Translations under genes and position numbers: made by a program | The notes under the pieces: generated by a model | Seen by the model: only the letters and a program-made list of their open reading frames with translations | The model's database searches: none | Told to the model about the DNA's origin: nothing | Part shown: positions 32,888 to 41,555 of the stretch, piece by piece | Numbering within the stretch: position 1 is the stretch's first letter | Layout of the letters: each line of letters begins with the position of its first letter | From: Anaerolineae bacterium | Lineage (GTDB): Bacteria > Chloroflexota > Anaerolineae > Promineifilales > Promineifilaceae | DNA length: 42,435 nt | Direction of reading: 5' to 3' | NCBI GenBank assembly: GCA_028277515.1 | Contig: JANQGC010000153.1 | Span: forward strand, 1 to 42,435

Positions 32888-34813
32888 ATGGAACAGTTGA
32901 CAACACAAGAGTTGGCACAAGAAGAGAGTGGGTTGGAAGATATTCGAGCCACAGGCTCCCTGCGTCCCGGCATGCTTTTACAAGACCGGTATCAGATTAT
33001 TGATACCCTGGGTGTGGGGGGATTTAGCTCTGTCTATAAAGCGCGCGATATGCGCTTTCCAACTGTAACGAAATACCGGGCGATCAAGGAAATGGTCTTG
33101 TTTACGGCCGATCCCCATTTAAGGCAGCAGACCGTACAATCCTTTGAGCGTGAAGCCAGCATGCTCGCCGTCCTTAACCATCCGGCTATCCCTGACATCT
33201 CCGATTATTTTACAGAAGGTAACCGCAGTTACCTGGTTTTAGATTTGGTTGAGGGGCAAAACCTGCAAAAATGGTTGGAAAACACATCAACCCCTATTGA
33301 TGAACAAAAAGCGCTGGATTGGGGACTTCAAGTATGCGAGGCCCTGGTCCACCTGCATGGACAAAAACCGCACCCTATCATTTTTAGGGATTTAAAACCT
33401 TCCAACATCATGTTGGACCAGGAAAATCAAATCCGGCTGATTGATTTTGGTATCGCCAAGCTCTTTGAGACCGACCAGGATCGCGGAACCATGATCGGCA
33501 CGGAAGGATATACACCGCCGGAGCAGTATCGGGGTGAAGCGACGCCCGCCGTGGATATTTATGCTTTTGGAGCCACCCTGCATCATTTGATGACTCGCCA
33601 GGACCCCCGGCAAGAGACGCCCTTCACATTCGATGAACGGCCGATCCGCACGGCCAATCCCAATATTTCACTTGCTTTTGAAGCGGTCATCAACCGCTGT
33701 CTCGCTTACGATCCTAAAGATCGCTTTCCGGATGCTATGGCGCTTAAAGAAGCCTTGTTTGTGCTCTCCGAATCAGATCCGGAGGAAGTGGACCTGGAGC
33801 CCCTGGGGATCTCCCTTGACCGCTCCTTGCCAGAAGTCAAGATTGGCATCAGCCAGGTTGAACCGCTATGGATCTTTCAATGTGAAGATGAGATCCGCTC
33901 AAAAGCAGCCGTAACCAGGGGCATCGTATTTGTAGCTGCTTATGATCACAATTTATATGCATTGACGGCTGATAAAGGAGAATTTCTCTGGAAGTTCCCG
34001 ACAAATGATAGCATTGGTGGCTCTCCCTGTGTTTATGAAGATACCGTTTTGATCGGCTCATCAGATAATAATTTATATTCCTTGCAGCTTCGCAATGGCC
34101 GGGAAAACTGGCGATTTTCCACGGAGGGGCCGATTTATTCCTCTCCCGCAGCACGCTTCGATCATATATTTTTTGGGTCGGATGATGGGTTTTTATACGC
34201 CCTAAATGCTTACAAAGGTGCCCTGGCCTGGCGGTCCAATGCTTACAGTGCTATCCGCTCAACCCCCTTCGTTTCCGATGAAAGCATCATTTTTGGCACT
34301 GAAGAGGGCGAAATTTACTGCAAGGAACTGACAGCAGGGAAGACCCTATGGCAGGCCCAGGCGCACCGCGCTGTGACTTCTTCGCCAATTTTGGCCGATG
34401 ATATTGTGGTCGTTGGATCGCTTGACGCGACTGTATATGCATTTGATGCCAGTTCGGGTTGGTTAATCTGGCGTTTCCGCACACAGCGCCCGATTGTCTC
34501 CTCTCCGGTTGTACATCAGGGATTGGTATTTATCGGGTCGGCCGATGGTTCTCTTTATGCCATAGACATTGGAACTGGACGGCCTGTTTGGTCGTACAAT
34601 GTGGGTGGGCAGATCGCTTCCTCACCAACAGTTGTAAATGATACGGTATATTTCGGAGCGACTGATGGAACAGTATACGGGCTTAGTGTACAACGCGGCG
34701 ATTTGATATGGCGCTTTGATACAGGCGGGCTTGTCATTGCTGCTCCGATTATTCATGATGATGTCATGTACATTGGCACCACGGATCACCAACTATATGC
34801 CCTGCCAATATAA
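32888..34813 (+). CDS. Serine/threonine protein kinase with a C-terminal 8-bladed PQQ-type beta-propeller
   Basis: A 641-residue protein. The kinase domain covers residues ~35-295: Gly-loop LGVGGFSSVY (41-50), Lys67 (AIK), Glu89, catalytic FRDLKPSN (Asp168; the usual His is Phe166), DFG at 186-188 and PPEQY. Residues ~325-641 are a propeller of repeated PQQ units (YALTADKGEFLWKF, YSLQLRNGRENWRF, YAIDIGTGRPVWSY). The final YALPI closes the ring with the first LWIF strand. Unlike many bacterial receptor kinases, no membrane helix lies between the two parts, so it should be cytoplasmic, with the propeller as a binding platform or sensor. A phosphatase gene follows. Confidence 0.93.
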   Translation: MEQLTTQELAQEESGLEDIRATGSLRPGMLLQDRYQIIDTLGVGGFSSVYKARDMRFPTVTKYRAIKEMVLFTADPHLRQQTVQSFEREASMLAVLNHPAIPDISDYFTEGNRSYLVLDLVEGQNLQKWLENTSTPIDEQKALDWGLQVCEALVHLHGQKPHPIIFRDLKPSNIMLDQENQIRLIDFGIAKLFETDQDRGTMIGTEGYTPPEQYRGEATPAVDIYAFGATLHHLMTRQDPRQETPFTFDERPIRTANPNISLAFEAVINRCLAYDPKDRFPDAMALKEALFVLSESDPEEVDLEPLGISLDRSLPEVKIGISQVEPLWIFQCEDEIRSKAAVTRGIVFVAAYDHNLYALTADKGEFLWKFPTNDSIGGSPCVYEDTVLIGSSDNNLYSLQLRNGRENWRFSTEGPIYSSPAARFDHIFFGSDDGFLYALNAYKGALAWRSNAYSAIRSTPFVSDESIIFGTEEGEIYCKELTAGKTLWQAQAHRAVTSSPILADDIVVVGSLDATVYAFDASSGWLIWRFRTQRPIVSSPVVHQGLVFIGSADGSLYAIDIGTGRPVWSYNVGGQIASSPTVVNDTVYFGATDGTVYGLSVQRGDLIWRFDTGGLVIAAPIIHDDVMYIGTTDHQLYALPI

Positions 34814-34867
34814 ATATTTTTCACGGGTTTGCCAGAATGATATGGCAGCGACCGCTTATAGGTGAAT

Positions 34868-35758
34868 ATGGACGAATCAACTGGCCAGGCGGATGTAATT
34901 GAAACTCAAGTAGAAGATCTGCCCGACACGAAACCCGAGGCAGTGCTGGACAAAACCGCGTTTGAAAAGAAATCGGCCGGAAAAGCTGAGTTAAAGGCTG
35001 CGCAACTAAGTGATGTCGGTGCTGTGCGTCAACGAAATGAAGATGCTTGTCTCGTTTTTAGCTCTGAATCAGGTGGCCATTCACCATTAAAACCCTTAGG
35101 TCTATACATCGTCGCCGATGGTATGGGTGGACACGATAACGGGCATTTGGCCAGCAAGGTTGCCTCCCGCGCAGCCGCCCGGCATATTCTGCAAGAACTC
35201 TTACTCCCTGCATTGGATCTTAATAACTTGCCCCCAACGAATGATGTTCAGAAGACGATGAAAGATGCCGTTTTGGCAGCTCATGATGCGGTTTACGATC
35301 CTGATCCGGCAAAGGATGGCGGTACAACTTTAACCGCAGCACTCGTTGTTGGACAAGAGTTGTACGTGGCACATGTTGGCGATTCTCGCGTATATTGGCT
35401 TATAGACGGGGTTTTAGAAGCCATTTCTGTTGATCACTCTTTAGTGCAGCGGCTGCAAGACGAAGGGCAGCTGACTGCTGAAGAAGCTCAGTATTACCAA
35501 TATCGCAATGTATTGCTTCGCGCATTAGGCCAGGAGGACCCGCTGGAGGTCGATACTTATTTCCGGTCTTTGCCACATAAGGGGAAATTGCTGCTTTGCA
35601 GCGACGGTCTTTGCGGATTAGTTGAAGATAAGGTGCTGCAGGAGATTATGATCCAGCCCGGCACGCCGCAATCAACTACTCAAAAATTAGTGGCCGCTGC
35701 CCTTGCTGCCGGTGGGTTTGACAATATCACGGCCGTTGTGGTTGATTTTTCTTTCTAG
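34868..35758 (+). CDS. PP2C-family serine/threonine protein phosphatase
   Basis: A 296-residue protein. The first ~40 residues are acidic and probably disordered. The PP2C domain follows with its metal-binding motifs in order: RQRNEDAC, VADGMGGHDNG, DGGTTLTAALV, VAHVGDSRVYW, SVDHSLVQRL, LLLCSDGL and DNITAVVVDF. It removes phosphate from Ser/Thr residues, most simply reversing the upstream kinase 54 bases away. No membrane helix is present. The ATG at 34868 has AGGTG close before it; a GTG at 34862 is an alternative start. Confidence 0.93.
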   Translation: MDESTGQADVIETQVEDLPDTKPEAVLDKTAFEKKSAGKAELKAAQLSDVGAVRQRNEDACLVFSSESGGHSPLKPLGLYIVADGMGGHDNGHLASKVASRAAARHILQELLLPALDLNNLPPTNDVQKTMKDAVLAAHDAVYDPDPAKDGGTTLTAALVVGQELYVAHVGDSRVYWLIDGVLEAISVDHSLVQRLQDEGQLTAEEAQYYQYRNVLLRALGQEDPLEVDTYFRSLPHKGKLLLCSDGLCGLVEDKVLQEIMIQPGTPQSTTQKLVAAALAAGGFDNITAVVVDFSF

Positions 35759-35872
35759 GCAGATCGTAGAATATAACGAGCAGGGAGCCAGCCAACTGAT
35801 TTTCGCTTGAAGATTTTGTATATGCCAGTAAGGATTGGTAATTGAACCTAAACAGACATTGTGCGACAAGAT

Positions 35873-37333
35873 ATGAGTGCCAAACAAGGTGACTACTACC
35901 AGCTATTGGGTATTGATCAAAATGCTACAGCCTCAGAGATTGAAGAGGCTTTTGAGCGCCAGATCGCGTCTCAACACCAGGACCTATCCGCCGCAGATGA
36001 ATCAGAAATATCTTTTTTGCATTACGTCCACGAAGTGCTCACTGACCCAAAAAGACGCAAGATCTATGACTCCCTATTAAATGATGCGACGGCACCTCAA
36101 TTGGCTGCTGATGTAAAAGTCAGTAATCAGAACCTGAACCTGGTTGATATTCCCCAGATTCTATACCTCCTCATTGATATCTATTCAGGCGACATTATCG
36201 AAGAAAAGATTCGCCCGTTGAATTTGTGCCTGGTCATCGACAGTAGCACATCAATGCGCGGAGAACGTTTAGAACAGGTCAAAAACGGATTGAGGCTGCT
36301 GATTGATAAGTTGTCGAACGGAGATGTACTTTCATTGATACGATTCAGCGATCGCGCTCAAGTTGTTTTGCCCGCGGGTCGTCTTGGACAACAAAAGGAT
36401 ATATTGGCCAACATTCAATCCCTACATGCTGCGGGAGGAACAGAAATATTCCACGGCCTGTCCGCCGGGGTTGGGCAACTGCGTCAAATGGCTTCTGCGG
36501 ATTATAACAACACCCTCGTCTTGATCACCGATGGGCGAACTTATGGGGATGAGGAAAAATGTTTAAGTTTGGCCAGGCAAATGAGCGAGGATGGCATTAC
36601 GCTTAGCGCATTTGGCATAGGAACCGATTGGGACGATCAATTCTTAGAGGCGCTGGTTGGTGGCTCCGGAGGTCATTTAGAATACATCAGTAGTGCTGAG
36701 GATATCATTTCCACACTCAAGAAAAATGTTCAAGGTATGGGGCAGGTTGTTGCCGATCGGCTAAAACTGCGAGCCAAGTGGCCGCGAGGGCTGGAGCTTC
36801 TTGATGGATTTCGCATAGCGCCATATGCCCAACCCTTGTCAATAGATGATAGCCTGATCAACCTTGGAGAAATTTCCGGACACGCGCCTTTGAGAATCTT
36901 ATTAGAATTCGAGATACAGCCACAAACAATACCTACCCGAATACGTATACCGTTAAGGTTTGAAGCGAAAATGGCTCAAAAAGGTAAAACGAAGTTTGAA
37001 GAAAAAGTATCTATTTCAATCATCCAAGATGCGCAACCAACTTTACCTCCGGCGGAAATTGTGCGTGCCGTGCGCTTATTGACCCTGCACCGTCTCAATG
37101 AGAAAGTGTGGCGTGAAGTTGAAGAAGGACAGATTGAAAGAGCCGCTGTAAGGCTAAACCACCTTTCAACACGATTTTTAGAAGCTGGAGAGGATATTTT
37201 AGCTGGACATGCACAGGCAGAAGCGATGCGCCTATCGCGAATGGAGACTTTATCGCCAGGGGCTTATAAAAATTTGAGATATGGCACACGCTCATTGATG
37301 GGAAAGACGATACAATTGGTGGAGGATGATTGA
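35873..37333 (+). CDS. Fusion of a degenerate J domain and a von Willebrand factor A domain
   Basis: A 486-residue protein. Residues ~7-70 look like a J domain (DYYQLLGIDQNATASEIEEA, then LTDPKRRKIYDSLL), but the essential HPD is HQD (35-37), so stimulation of DnaK is doubtful. Residues ~115-290 are a VWA domain with a complete metal site: DSSTS (123-127), Thr in GGTEIFHG and Asp in LITDGRT. A beta-rich region and a helical tail follow. VWA proteins paired with a kinase and PP2C occur in TerY-type stress modules. The start at 35873 is uncertain; a GTG at 35861 is possible. The next gene overlaps by eight bases. Confidence 0.88.
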   Translation: MSAKQGDYYQLLGIDQNATASEIEEAFERQIASQHQDLSAADESEISFLHYVHEVLTDPKRRKIYDSLLNDATAPQLAADVKVSNQNLNLVDIPQILYLLIDIYSGDIIEEKIRPLNLCLVIDSSTSMRGERLEQVKNGLRLLIDKLSNGDVLSLIRFSDRAQVVLPAGRLGQQKDILANIQSLHAAGGTEIFHGLSAGVGQLRQMASADYNNTLVLITDGRTYGDEEKCLSLARQMSEDGITLSAFGIGTDWDDQFLEALVGGSGGHLEYISSAEDIISTLKKNVQGMGQVVADRLKLRAKWPRGLELLDGFRIAPYAQPLSIDDSLINLGEISGHAPLRILLEFEIQPQTIPTRIRIPLRFEAKMAQKGKTKFEEKVSISIIQDAQPTLPPAEIVRAVRLLTLHRLNEKVWREVEEGQIERAAVRLNHLSTRFLEAGEDILAGHAQAEAMRLSRMETLSPGAYKNLRYGTRSLMGKTIQLVEDD

Positions 37334-37763
37334 ATGTAGGTCCTGCGGATCAGAGTATTATCCAGGCACATTGTTTTGCCGTGAATGTGGTGCATCCCTT
37401 TTGGATGAGCAACAGGTAAAACCATCTTCAACCACGGACTGTCGCATTCATTATTTGATATCAAAGAGCGGGCGGCAAGGCGAATTTGCATGTGCGAGGC
37501 CAGTGTGGATCGGTCGTGCCGATCCCGATCAAGGCTTCTGGCCGCAATTAGATCTAACCAGTGATGGAGCGGCCGAACTTGGCGTATCCAGAAAGCATGC
37601 CTTAATTAAATGGGATGACCAAGGCCTGGTGATCATCGATCAACACAGCAAAAATGGCACATGGTTAGAACAAGAGCAATTAATTCCTGAAAAACATTAT
37701 CCCTTGCCACAGCAAGCGAGGATAAGGTTCGGCCGTTTGCTTTTGCTTATGTTTTTGGAATGA
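37326..37763 (+). CDS. Zinc-ribbon and FHA-domain protein
   Basis: A 145-residue protein. Cys4, Cys7, Cys18 and Cys21 form a small zinc ribbon (CRSCGS and CRECGAS). The FHA domain covers residues ~58-140, with Gly63-Arg64, SRKH at 88-91 and NGT at 110-112, the residues that hold phosphothreonine. It probably reads phosphorylation made by the kinase two genes upstream. Its ATG overlaps the end of the J/VWA gene by eight bases, with GGAGG directly before the ATG. The next gene overlaps by four bases. Confidence 0.9.
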   Translation: MIECRSCGSEYYPGTLFCRECGASLLDEQQVKPSSTTDCRIHYLISKSGRQGEFACARPVWIGRADPDQGFWPQLDLTSDGAAELGVSRKHALIKWDDQGLVIIDQHSKNGTWLEQEQLIPEKHYPLPQQARIRFGRLLLLMFLE

Positions 37764-38017
37764 GGTTAGCGATGCAACAACCGGTTATGTTACATTTAAC
37801 AAACGAGGAATTAATTCTTGGTGAAGTTGACCAATTGCCCGATCCGGGTGATCAGTTTATGATCGTTCATAATGCGCGCCGGCCGGATGGTAGCCCCATT
37901 ACATCTTTGCAGAAAGATGTTAAAACCATCCTGATTCCCTGGCACCAAACGAAACTGGTTCAAATCTTGCCTGTCACTGGAATAGAAGATGTGATTGGCT
38001 TTGTGCGAGAAAAATAA
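37760..38017 (+). CDS. Small protein of unknown function in the signalling operon
   Basis: An 85-residue protein that I cannot assign. The alternating pattern ([48 protein letters not shown]) suggests five beta strands, perhaps a small barrel of Sm or SH3 type. It lacks Cys and membrane segments. The ATG overlaps the stop of the FHA gene (ATGA), and its own stop overlaps the start of the response-regulator gene (TAATG). That tight packing supports a real gene with a role tied to its neighbours. A second ATG at 37772 is an alternative start. Confidence 0.75.
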   Translation: MRLAMQQPVMLHLTNEELILGEVDQLPDPGDQFMIVHNARRPDGSPITSLQKDVKTILIPWHQTKLVQILPVTGIEDVIGFVREK

Positions 38018-38757
38018 TGGTAGAAAATATTCCCGATAGTTTTGATAAGGAAGCACCCCGTCTAATCCTGATTGTTGATGATGAATCCCGTATGCGACGC
38101 TTCATCCGTATGAATATGGAGTTAGAAGGTTATCAGGTTGTCGAGGCGGAAAATGGTATCCAGGCCTTAGACCAAATCCGCAAGCACACACCTGATCTGG
38201 TCATTATGGATGTGATGATGCCTGAAATGGATGGATTTGAAACATTGGGGCTGTTGAGAGAAATTTCAACTGTTCCGGTTATCTTATTGACGGTGCGTAG
38301 TGATGAAGAAGATATCACCCGTGGTTTAAATTTGGGAGCAGATGATTATGTGACCAAACCCTTCAGCCCCAATGTATTAACCAGCCGGGTTGGCGCGGTT
38401 TTAAGACGCGCGCGTTGGCCTGCTCCTCCTCCACGAACGGTATTAAGAATAGATGACCGGCTTTCAGTAGACTTCAATCGCCATCAAGTAATTGTTGGTG
38501 ATGAGCGCATCGACCTACGACCAACTGAGTACCGGCTACTTTATGTCTTAATCCAAAACGCGGGTTGGGTGGTTCCTCATGAAAACTTACTAGCCAAGGT
38601 ATGGGGATATGAGTACAGAGATGAAACTCACTATTTGCGTCTCTATATCAACTATCTGCGCAAGAAAATTGAAGAAGATCCGGCTCACCCCAAGTACATT
38701 ATGACTGAACGAGGTGTTGGTTACCGCTTTATGGATTATAAGAAAAAGGGTGTATGA
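38017..38757 (+). CDS. OmpR/PhoB-family response regulator
   Basis: A 246-residue regulator. The receiver domain has Asp21-Asp22, the phosphoacceptor Asp65 ([11 protein letters not shown]), Thr92 and Lys114 (KPF). The winged-helix DNA-binding domain shows [20 protein letters not shown] and the end [12 protein letters not shown]. No histidine kinase gene lies in this window, so the phosphodonor is encoded elsewhere, or the Ser/Thr kinase acts on it. The stop overlaps the start of the RelA/SpoT-like gene (ATGA), which strongly suggests joint translation. Confidence 0.94.
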   Translation: MVENIPDSFDKEAPRLILIVDDESRMRRFIRMNMELEGYQVVEAENGIQALDQIRKHTPDLVIMDVMMPEMDGFETLGLLREISTVPVILLTVRSDEEDITRGLNLGADDYVTKPFSPNVLTSRVGAVLRRARWPAPPPRTVLRIDDRLSVDFNRHQVIVGDERIDLRPTEYRLLYVLIQNAGWVVPHENLLAKVWGYEYRDETHYLRLYINYLRKKIEEDPAHPKYIMTERGVGYRFMDYKKKGV

Positions 38758-40982
38758 AGCACAACATAGCCGCAAAGCCCGAGGAGCTTTTCGAGCGTAT
38801 TGACGTTTATCTCGATCAATACGATCGACTTAGGGTGCGGGAAGCACTAGAATTTGCTCGCCAGAAGCATGGAAATCAAGTCCGAAAATCTGGCGAGCTT
38901 TTTTATACCCACCCGTTGACCGTTGCCTACTACCTGGCCGAATACTCGCTCGATGCGGAGACATTAATGGCTGCCTTACTCCATGATGTTGCCGAGGATG
39001 CCAGTGTGCCGATCAGTGAGATCGCATCCGAATTTGGCGGGGAAGTTGCTGGCTTGGTGAATGGCGTCACCAAGCTGAAGGATGTTTCTGTTGGCCTTTC
39101 CTCAGATCGCAAGCTGACTCGCCAGGAAATTCAAGATTTGAGTACGCAGAAGCTCTTCCGTCAAATGGCAAATGACGTTCGTGTGGTTATCATTAAACTC
39201 TTTGATCGCCTGCACAATATGCGCACTATTAAATTCATGTCTGGGGAAGGGCAGGAGCGGAAGGCGCGTGAAACTCTCTATGTTTTTGCTCCAATGGCCA
39301 ACCGTCTGGGAATTTGGAATCTGAAAAGTGAGTTGGAAGCATTGTCACTTCAAGTCTTAAACAATCGCGCATATCGCACTGTCAAAAAAAACCTGAAGCG
39401 CATTCAAAAAGAACAGACAGAAATGTTTCGCATCGTTAGCGGCCAAATATTTAGCCAGCTGCTTGAGGTCAATCTGGATGTGCGAAAAGTAGAACTAGAG
39501 CCGGAAAATATTTATACGGTTTATCGTGATTTAAAGTCATCGGGAAATGGATATAACGACATCACCCGCGGCCTTCGCCTGGTGGTGCTCTTTGATGATT
39601 GGATTTCTTGTTACACAGCTTTAGGCCATTTACACCAGCTTTGGCAGGTTGTGCCCGATCGATTTGATGATTACATTTCCGTGCCTCGCGATAATCTTTA
39701 CCGCTCGTTGCATACAACGGTCGTGCACTCAAGTGGACAGCATATTAAGATTCGTTTACGAACGGAAGCGATGAACAAGGTTTCCCAAATTGGCGTGTTG
39801 GCCCGTTGGAAGTATGCCGGATCTCCTCTTTGGGATAAAGGGATCGCCGAGAGGATAGAAGCCCTTTCAGACAATGTTGGCGAGATAATTGATACCGATT
39901 ATCAAGATGCGGGGACGGCGGTTAAGACGGTTGTGGAGGATGTGTTTGCTGAGCAAATCCGAATCTATACGCCTCGCGGCGATGCGATTGAACTGGCCCA
40001 GGGCGCAACGCCCATTGATTTCGCCTACATGATCCATACCGGAATTGGTGATCAATGCCAGGAAGCCTTTGTCAACGATATGTTAAGCCCGCTCAATCGT
40101 CCATTACGTAACGGGGACCAGGTGCAAATCATTAAAGGTGAGCGGGCGGAACCGCGGCGCGAGTGGCTTGATGAGGACCTGGGCTATTTACGTACAAATT
40201 ATGCGCGCCATCATGCCCGCCGATGGTTTCGGCGATTATCTGAAGAGAAAGCGAATCGACAGGGCCGAGATTTGCTGCAGGCTGAATTGCAAATGTTAGG
40301 ATTGCCGCGCCATTCACACCAATCAATTGCCCGCTCCTTCGGCTATGAAAACACGGAGGAATTGTATCATAAGATCGGCCGTGCCGAGCTATTGCCCACT
40401 GTTGTGGCCACACGTGTTTTAGATGAAAAATGGGCGGAAGAGCCGGTGCGCCATGTGGATAAGGTAGTGATTGGCCCCAGTGGTGAGAAGTATTTCATCT
40501 CCAATGCCGGCGGCCGTCCGCTTCGTTTATGTGCCACCTGTGAGCCACGGCCGAGAGACAATATTGTCGGTTACTTACGTAAAAACGGCGAGGTGACGGT
40601 GCATAAAGAGGGTTGTCACTCCCTGCGTTCCCATCGATCCCAGAACCGGCTGCTCAAATTAAGCTGGGGTGCCGCAACAGCACGCAGAGCACGTTTAATT
40701 ACCATCCAGGTGGATGTATACGATCGCACCGGACTTCTGTTTGATATTTCGAAGCTGATGCAGGAGGAAGAGATAAATATCCCATTCATCTGCACAGCTC
40801 CCACGCCGCATGTTGGTGAAGTAAGGCTCATTTTCAGTCTGGAAGTTGAACGGGCCAGGCAAGCGGTACGCATTCTGCATCAGATTCGGGCTTTGGTTAA
40901 TGTGTATAATGTGCGTTGCTTGCCTAAGGGTTATGTGCAGGAATTCGATCTCGGAACGACCCCCTACTACAAACCTGAGTAG
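38754..40982 (+). CDS. Long RelA/SpoT homologue: intact (p)ppGpp hydrolase domain, synthetase domain apparently degenerate
   Basis: A 742-residue protein with the standard order: HD hydrolase (~30-180), synthetase-like (~235-355), TGS (~400-462), a Cys/His-containing zinc-finger region ([16 protein letters not shown] and the following Cys) and a C-terminal ACT domain. The hydrolase keeps Arg44, His53, HDVAED (77-82) and DRLHNMRT (151-158). In the synthetase region the usual GRPK before the IYSIYRKM-like helix is EPEN. The catalytic Asp of the DLLAVR-type motif is shifted or lost (NDITRGLR). RFKD is RFDD (303-306), and EVQIRT is KIRLRT (332-337). It is probably a ppGpp-degrading enzyme only. 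It is the last gene of a coupled operon. Confidence 0.9.
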   Translation: MKHNIAAKPEELFERIDVYLDQYDRLRVREALEFARQKHGNQVRKSGELFYTHPLTVAYYLAEYSLDAETLMAALLHDVAEDASVPISEIASEFGGEVAGLVNGVTKLKDVSVGLSSDRKLTRQEIQDLSTQKLFRQMANDVRVVIIKLFDRLHNMRTIKFMSGEGQERKARETLYVFAPMANRLGIWNLKSELEALSLQVLNNRAYRTVKKNLKRIQKEQTEMFRIVSGQIFSQLLEVNLDVRKVELEPENIYTVYRDLKSSGNGYNDITRGLRLVVLFDDWISCYTALGHLHQLWQVVPDRFDDYISVPRDNLYRSLHTTVVHSSGQHIKIRLRTEAMNKVSQIGVLARWKYAGSPLWDKGIAERIEALSDNVGEIIDTDYQDAGTAVKTVVEDVFAEQIRIYTPRGDAIELAQGATPIDFAYMIHTGIGDQCQEAFVNDMLSPLNRPLRNGDQVQIIKGERAEPRREWLDEDLGYLRTNYARHHARRWFRRLSEEKANRQGRDLLQAELQMLGLPRHSHQSIARSFGYENTEELYHKIGRAELLPTVVATRVLDEKWAEEPVRHVDKVVIGPSGEKYFISNAGGRPLRLCATCEPRPRDNIVGYLRKNGEVTVHKEGCHSLRSHRSQNRLLKLSWGAATARRARLITIQVDVYDRTGLLFDISKLMQEEEINIPFICTAPTPHVGEVRLIFSLEVERARQAVRILHQIRALVNVYNVRCLPKGYVQEFDLGTTPYYKPE

Positions 40983-41080
40983 AACATAAGTTTCATTTTT
41001 CTCCTAAAGTAGTGCCTTTATAATTCGTTGCCTGTAGAGGTCGGACATTTCTTTGTGATTGCTGCGAAATTATTTGAAAA

Positions 41081-41175
41081 TTAAGTAGTTTTGCATTAGA
41101 TTTGTCAATTTTTCTGTGGGATTTCCAAAGGTACAAGAAAATAAAAATTGACAAATCTTTCGAATATTTACTTAA
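41081..41175. repeat. MITE-like hairpin element, copy B
   Basis: A ~95-base element with the 16-base inverted repeats AGATTTGTCAATTTTT (41098-41113) and AAAAATTGACAAATCT (41143-41158) around a 29-base loop. The outer right arm (41159-41175) is the exact reverse complement of the left arm of copy A at 16042. The right end reaches the AAGGAG ribosome site of the next gene, so the element forms most of that gene's leader. The rest of the gap 40983-41080 shows no clear signal. Confidence 0.7.
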
Positions 41176-41187
41176 GGAGAAAGTATT

Positions 41188-41490
41188 TTGAAAAAGAGAT
41201 TCTTTAAAACGAAAGATGATTGTGAAGTGACGTTTGAATATCCATCAGGCGACGCCCGTGAGGTGGCACTGGTTTCCGATTTTAATGATTGGCGGCCGCT
41301 TCCGATGAAGAAGGCCAAAAAGGCCGGCAGCCCTTTTCGCTTGAAAGTTCGTTTGCCTAAAGAACGTGAATTTCAGTTTCGCTATTTCGTCGACCAGAAT
41401 TATTGGGTTAATGACGCGTCGGCCGACACCTATGTAGCCAATGAATATGGTGATAGCAATGGTGTTGTGACAACATTTAACGATAATTGA
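41188..41490 (+). CDS. Small isolated CBM48/isoamylase N-terminal-like (early-set) domain protein
   Basis: A 100-residue protein made almost wholly of an Ig-like early-set domain. The segments VTFEYPSGDAREVALVSDFN, DWRPLPMKK, FRLKVRLPKEREFQFRYFVD and WVNDASADTY match the N-terminal domain of glycogen-branching enzymes and the glycogen-binding module of AMPK-beta. Such stand-alone proteins may bind glycogen or other alpha-glucans. The start is TTG with AAGGAG seven to eight bases upstream. A clear terminator follows at 41517. Confidence 0.85.
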   Translation: MKKRFFKTKDDCEVTFEYPSGDAREVALVSDFNDWRPLPMKKAKKAGSPFRLKVRLPKEREFQFRYFVDQNYWVNDASADTYVANEYGDSNGVVTTFNDN

Positions 41491-41516
41491 GATGGAAGAT
41501 ATTATCGTTTTGTAGG

Positions 41517-41546
41517 TGCCAACTGAATGAACAGTTGGCATTTTTT
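41517..41546 (+). terminator. Rho-independent terminator of the CBM48-like gene
   Basis: TGCCAACTG (41517-41525) and CAGTTGGCA (41532-41540) form a perfect 9-base stem with a 6-base loop, followed directly by six T. It separates this gene from the convergent NUDIX gene ten bases further on. Confidence 0.9.
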
Positions 41547-41555
41547 GATTTACGC

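Noticed and set aside
38017..38757. A complete two-component system
   Set aside because: Only the response regulator is present; no histidine kinase motif (H-box, N-box) is found in the flanking genes.
16042..41175. The 25-kb segment between the two hairpin elements as a composite mobile element
   Set aside because: The segment holds ordinary chromosomal genes such as dnaE, fabF and moaC, with no transposase or integrase; the elements are more likely independent small insertions.
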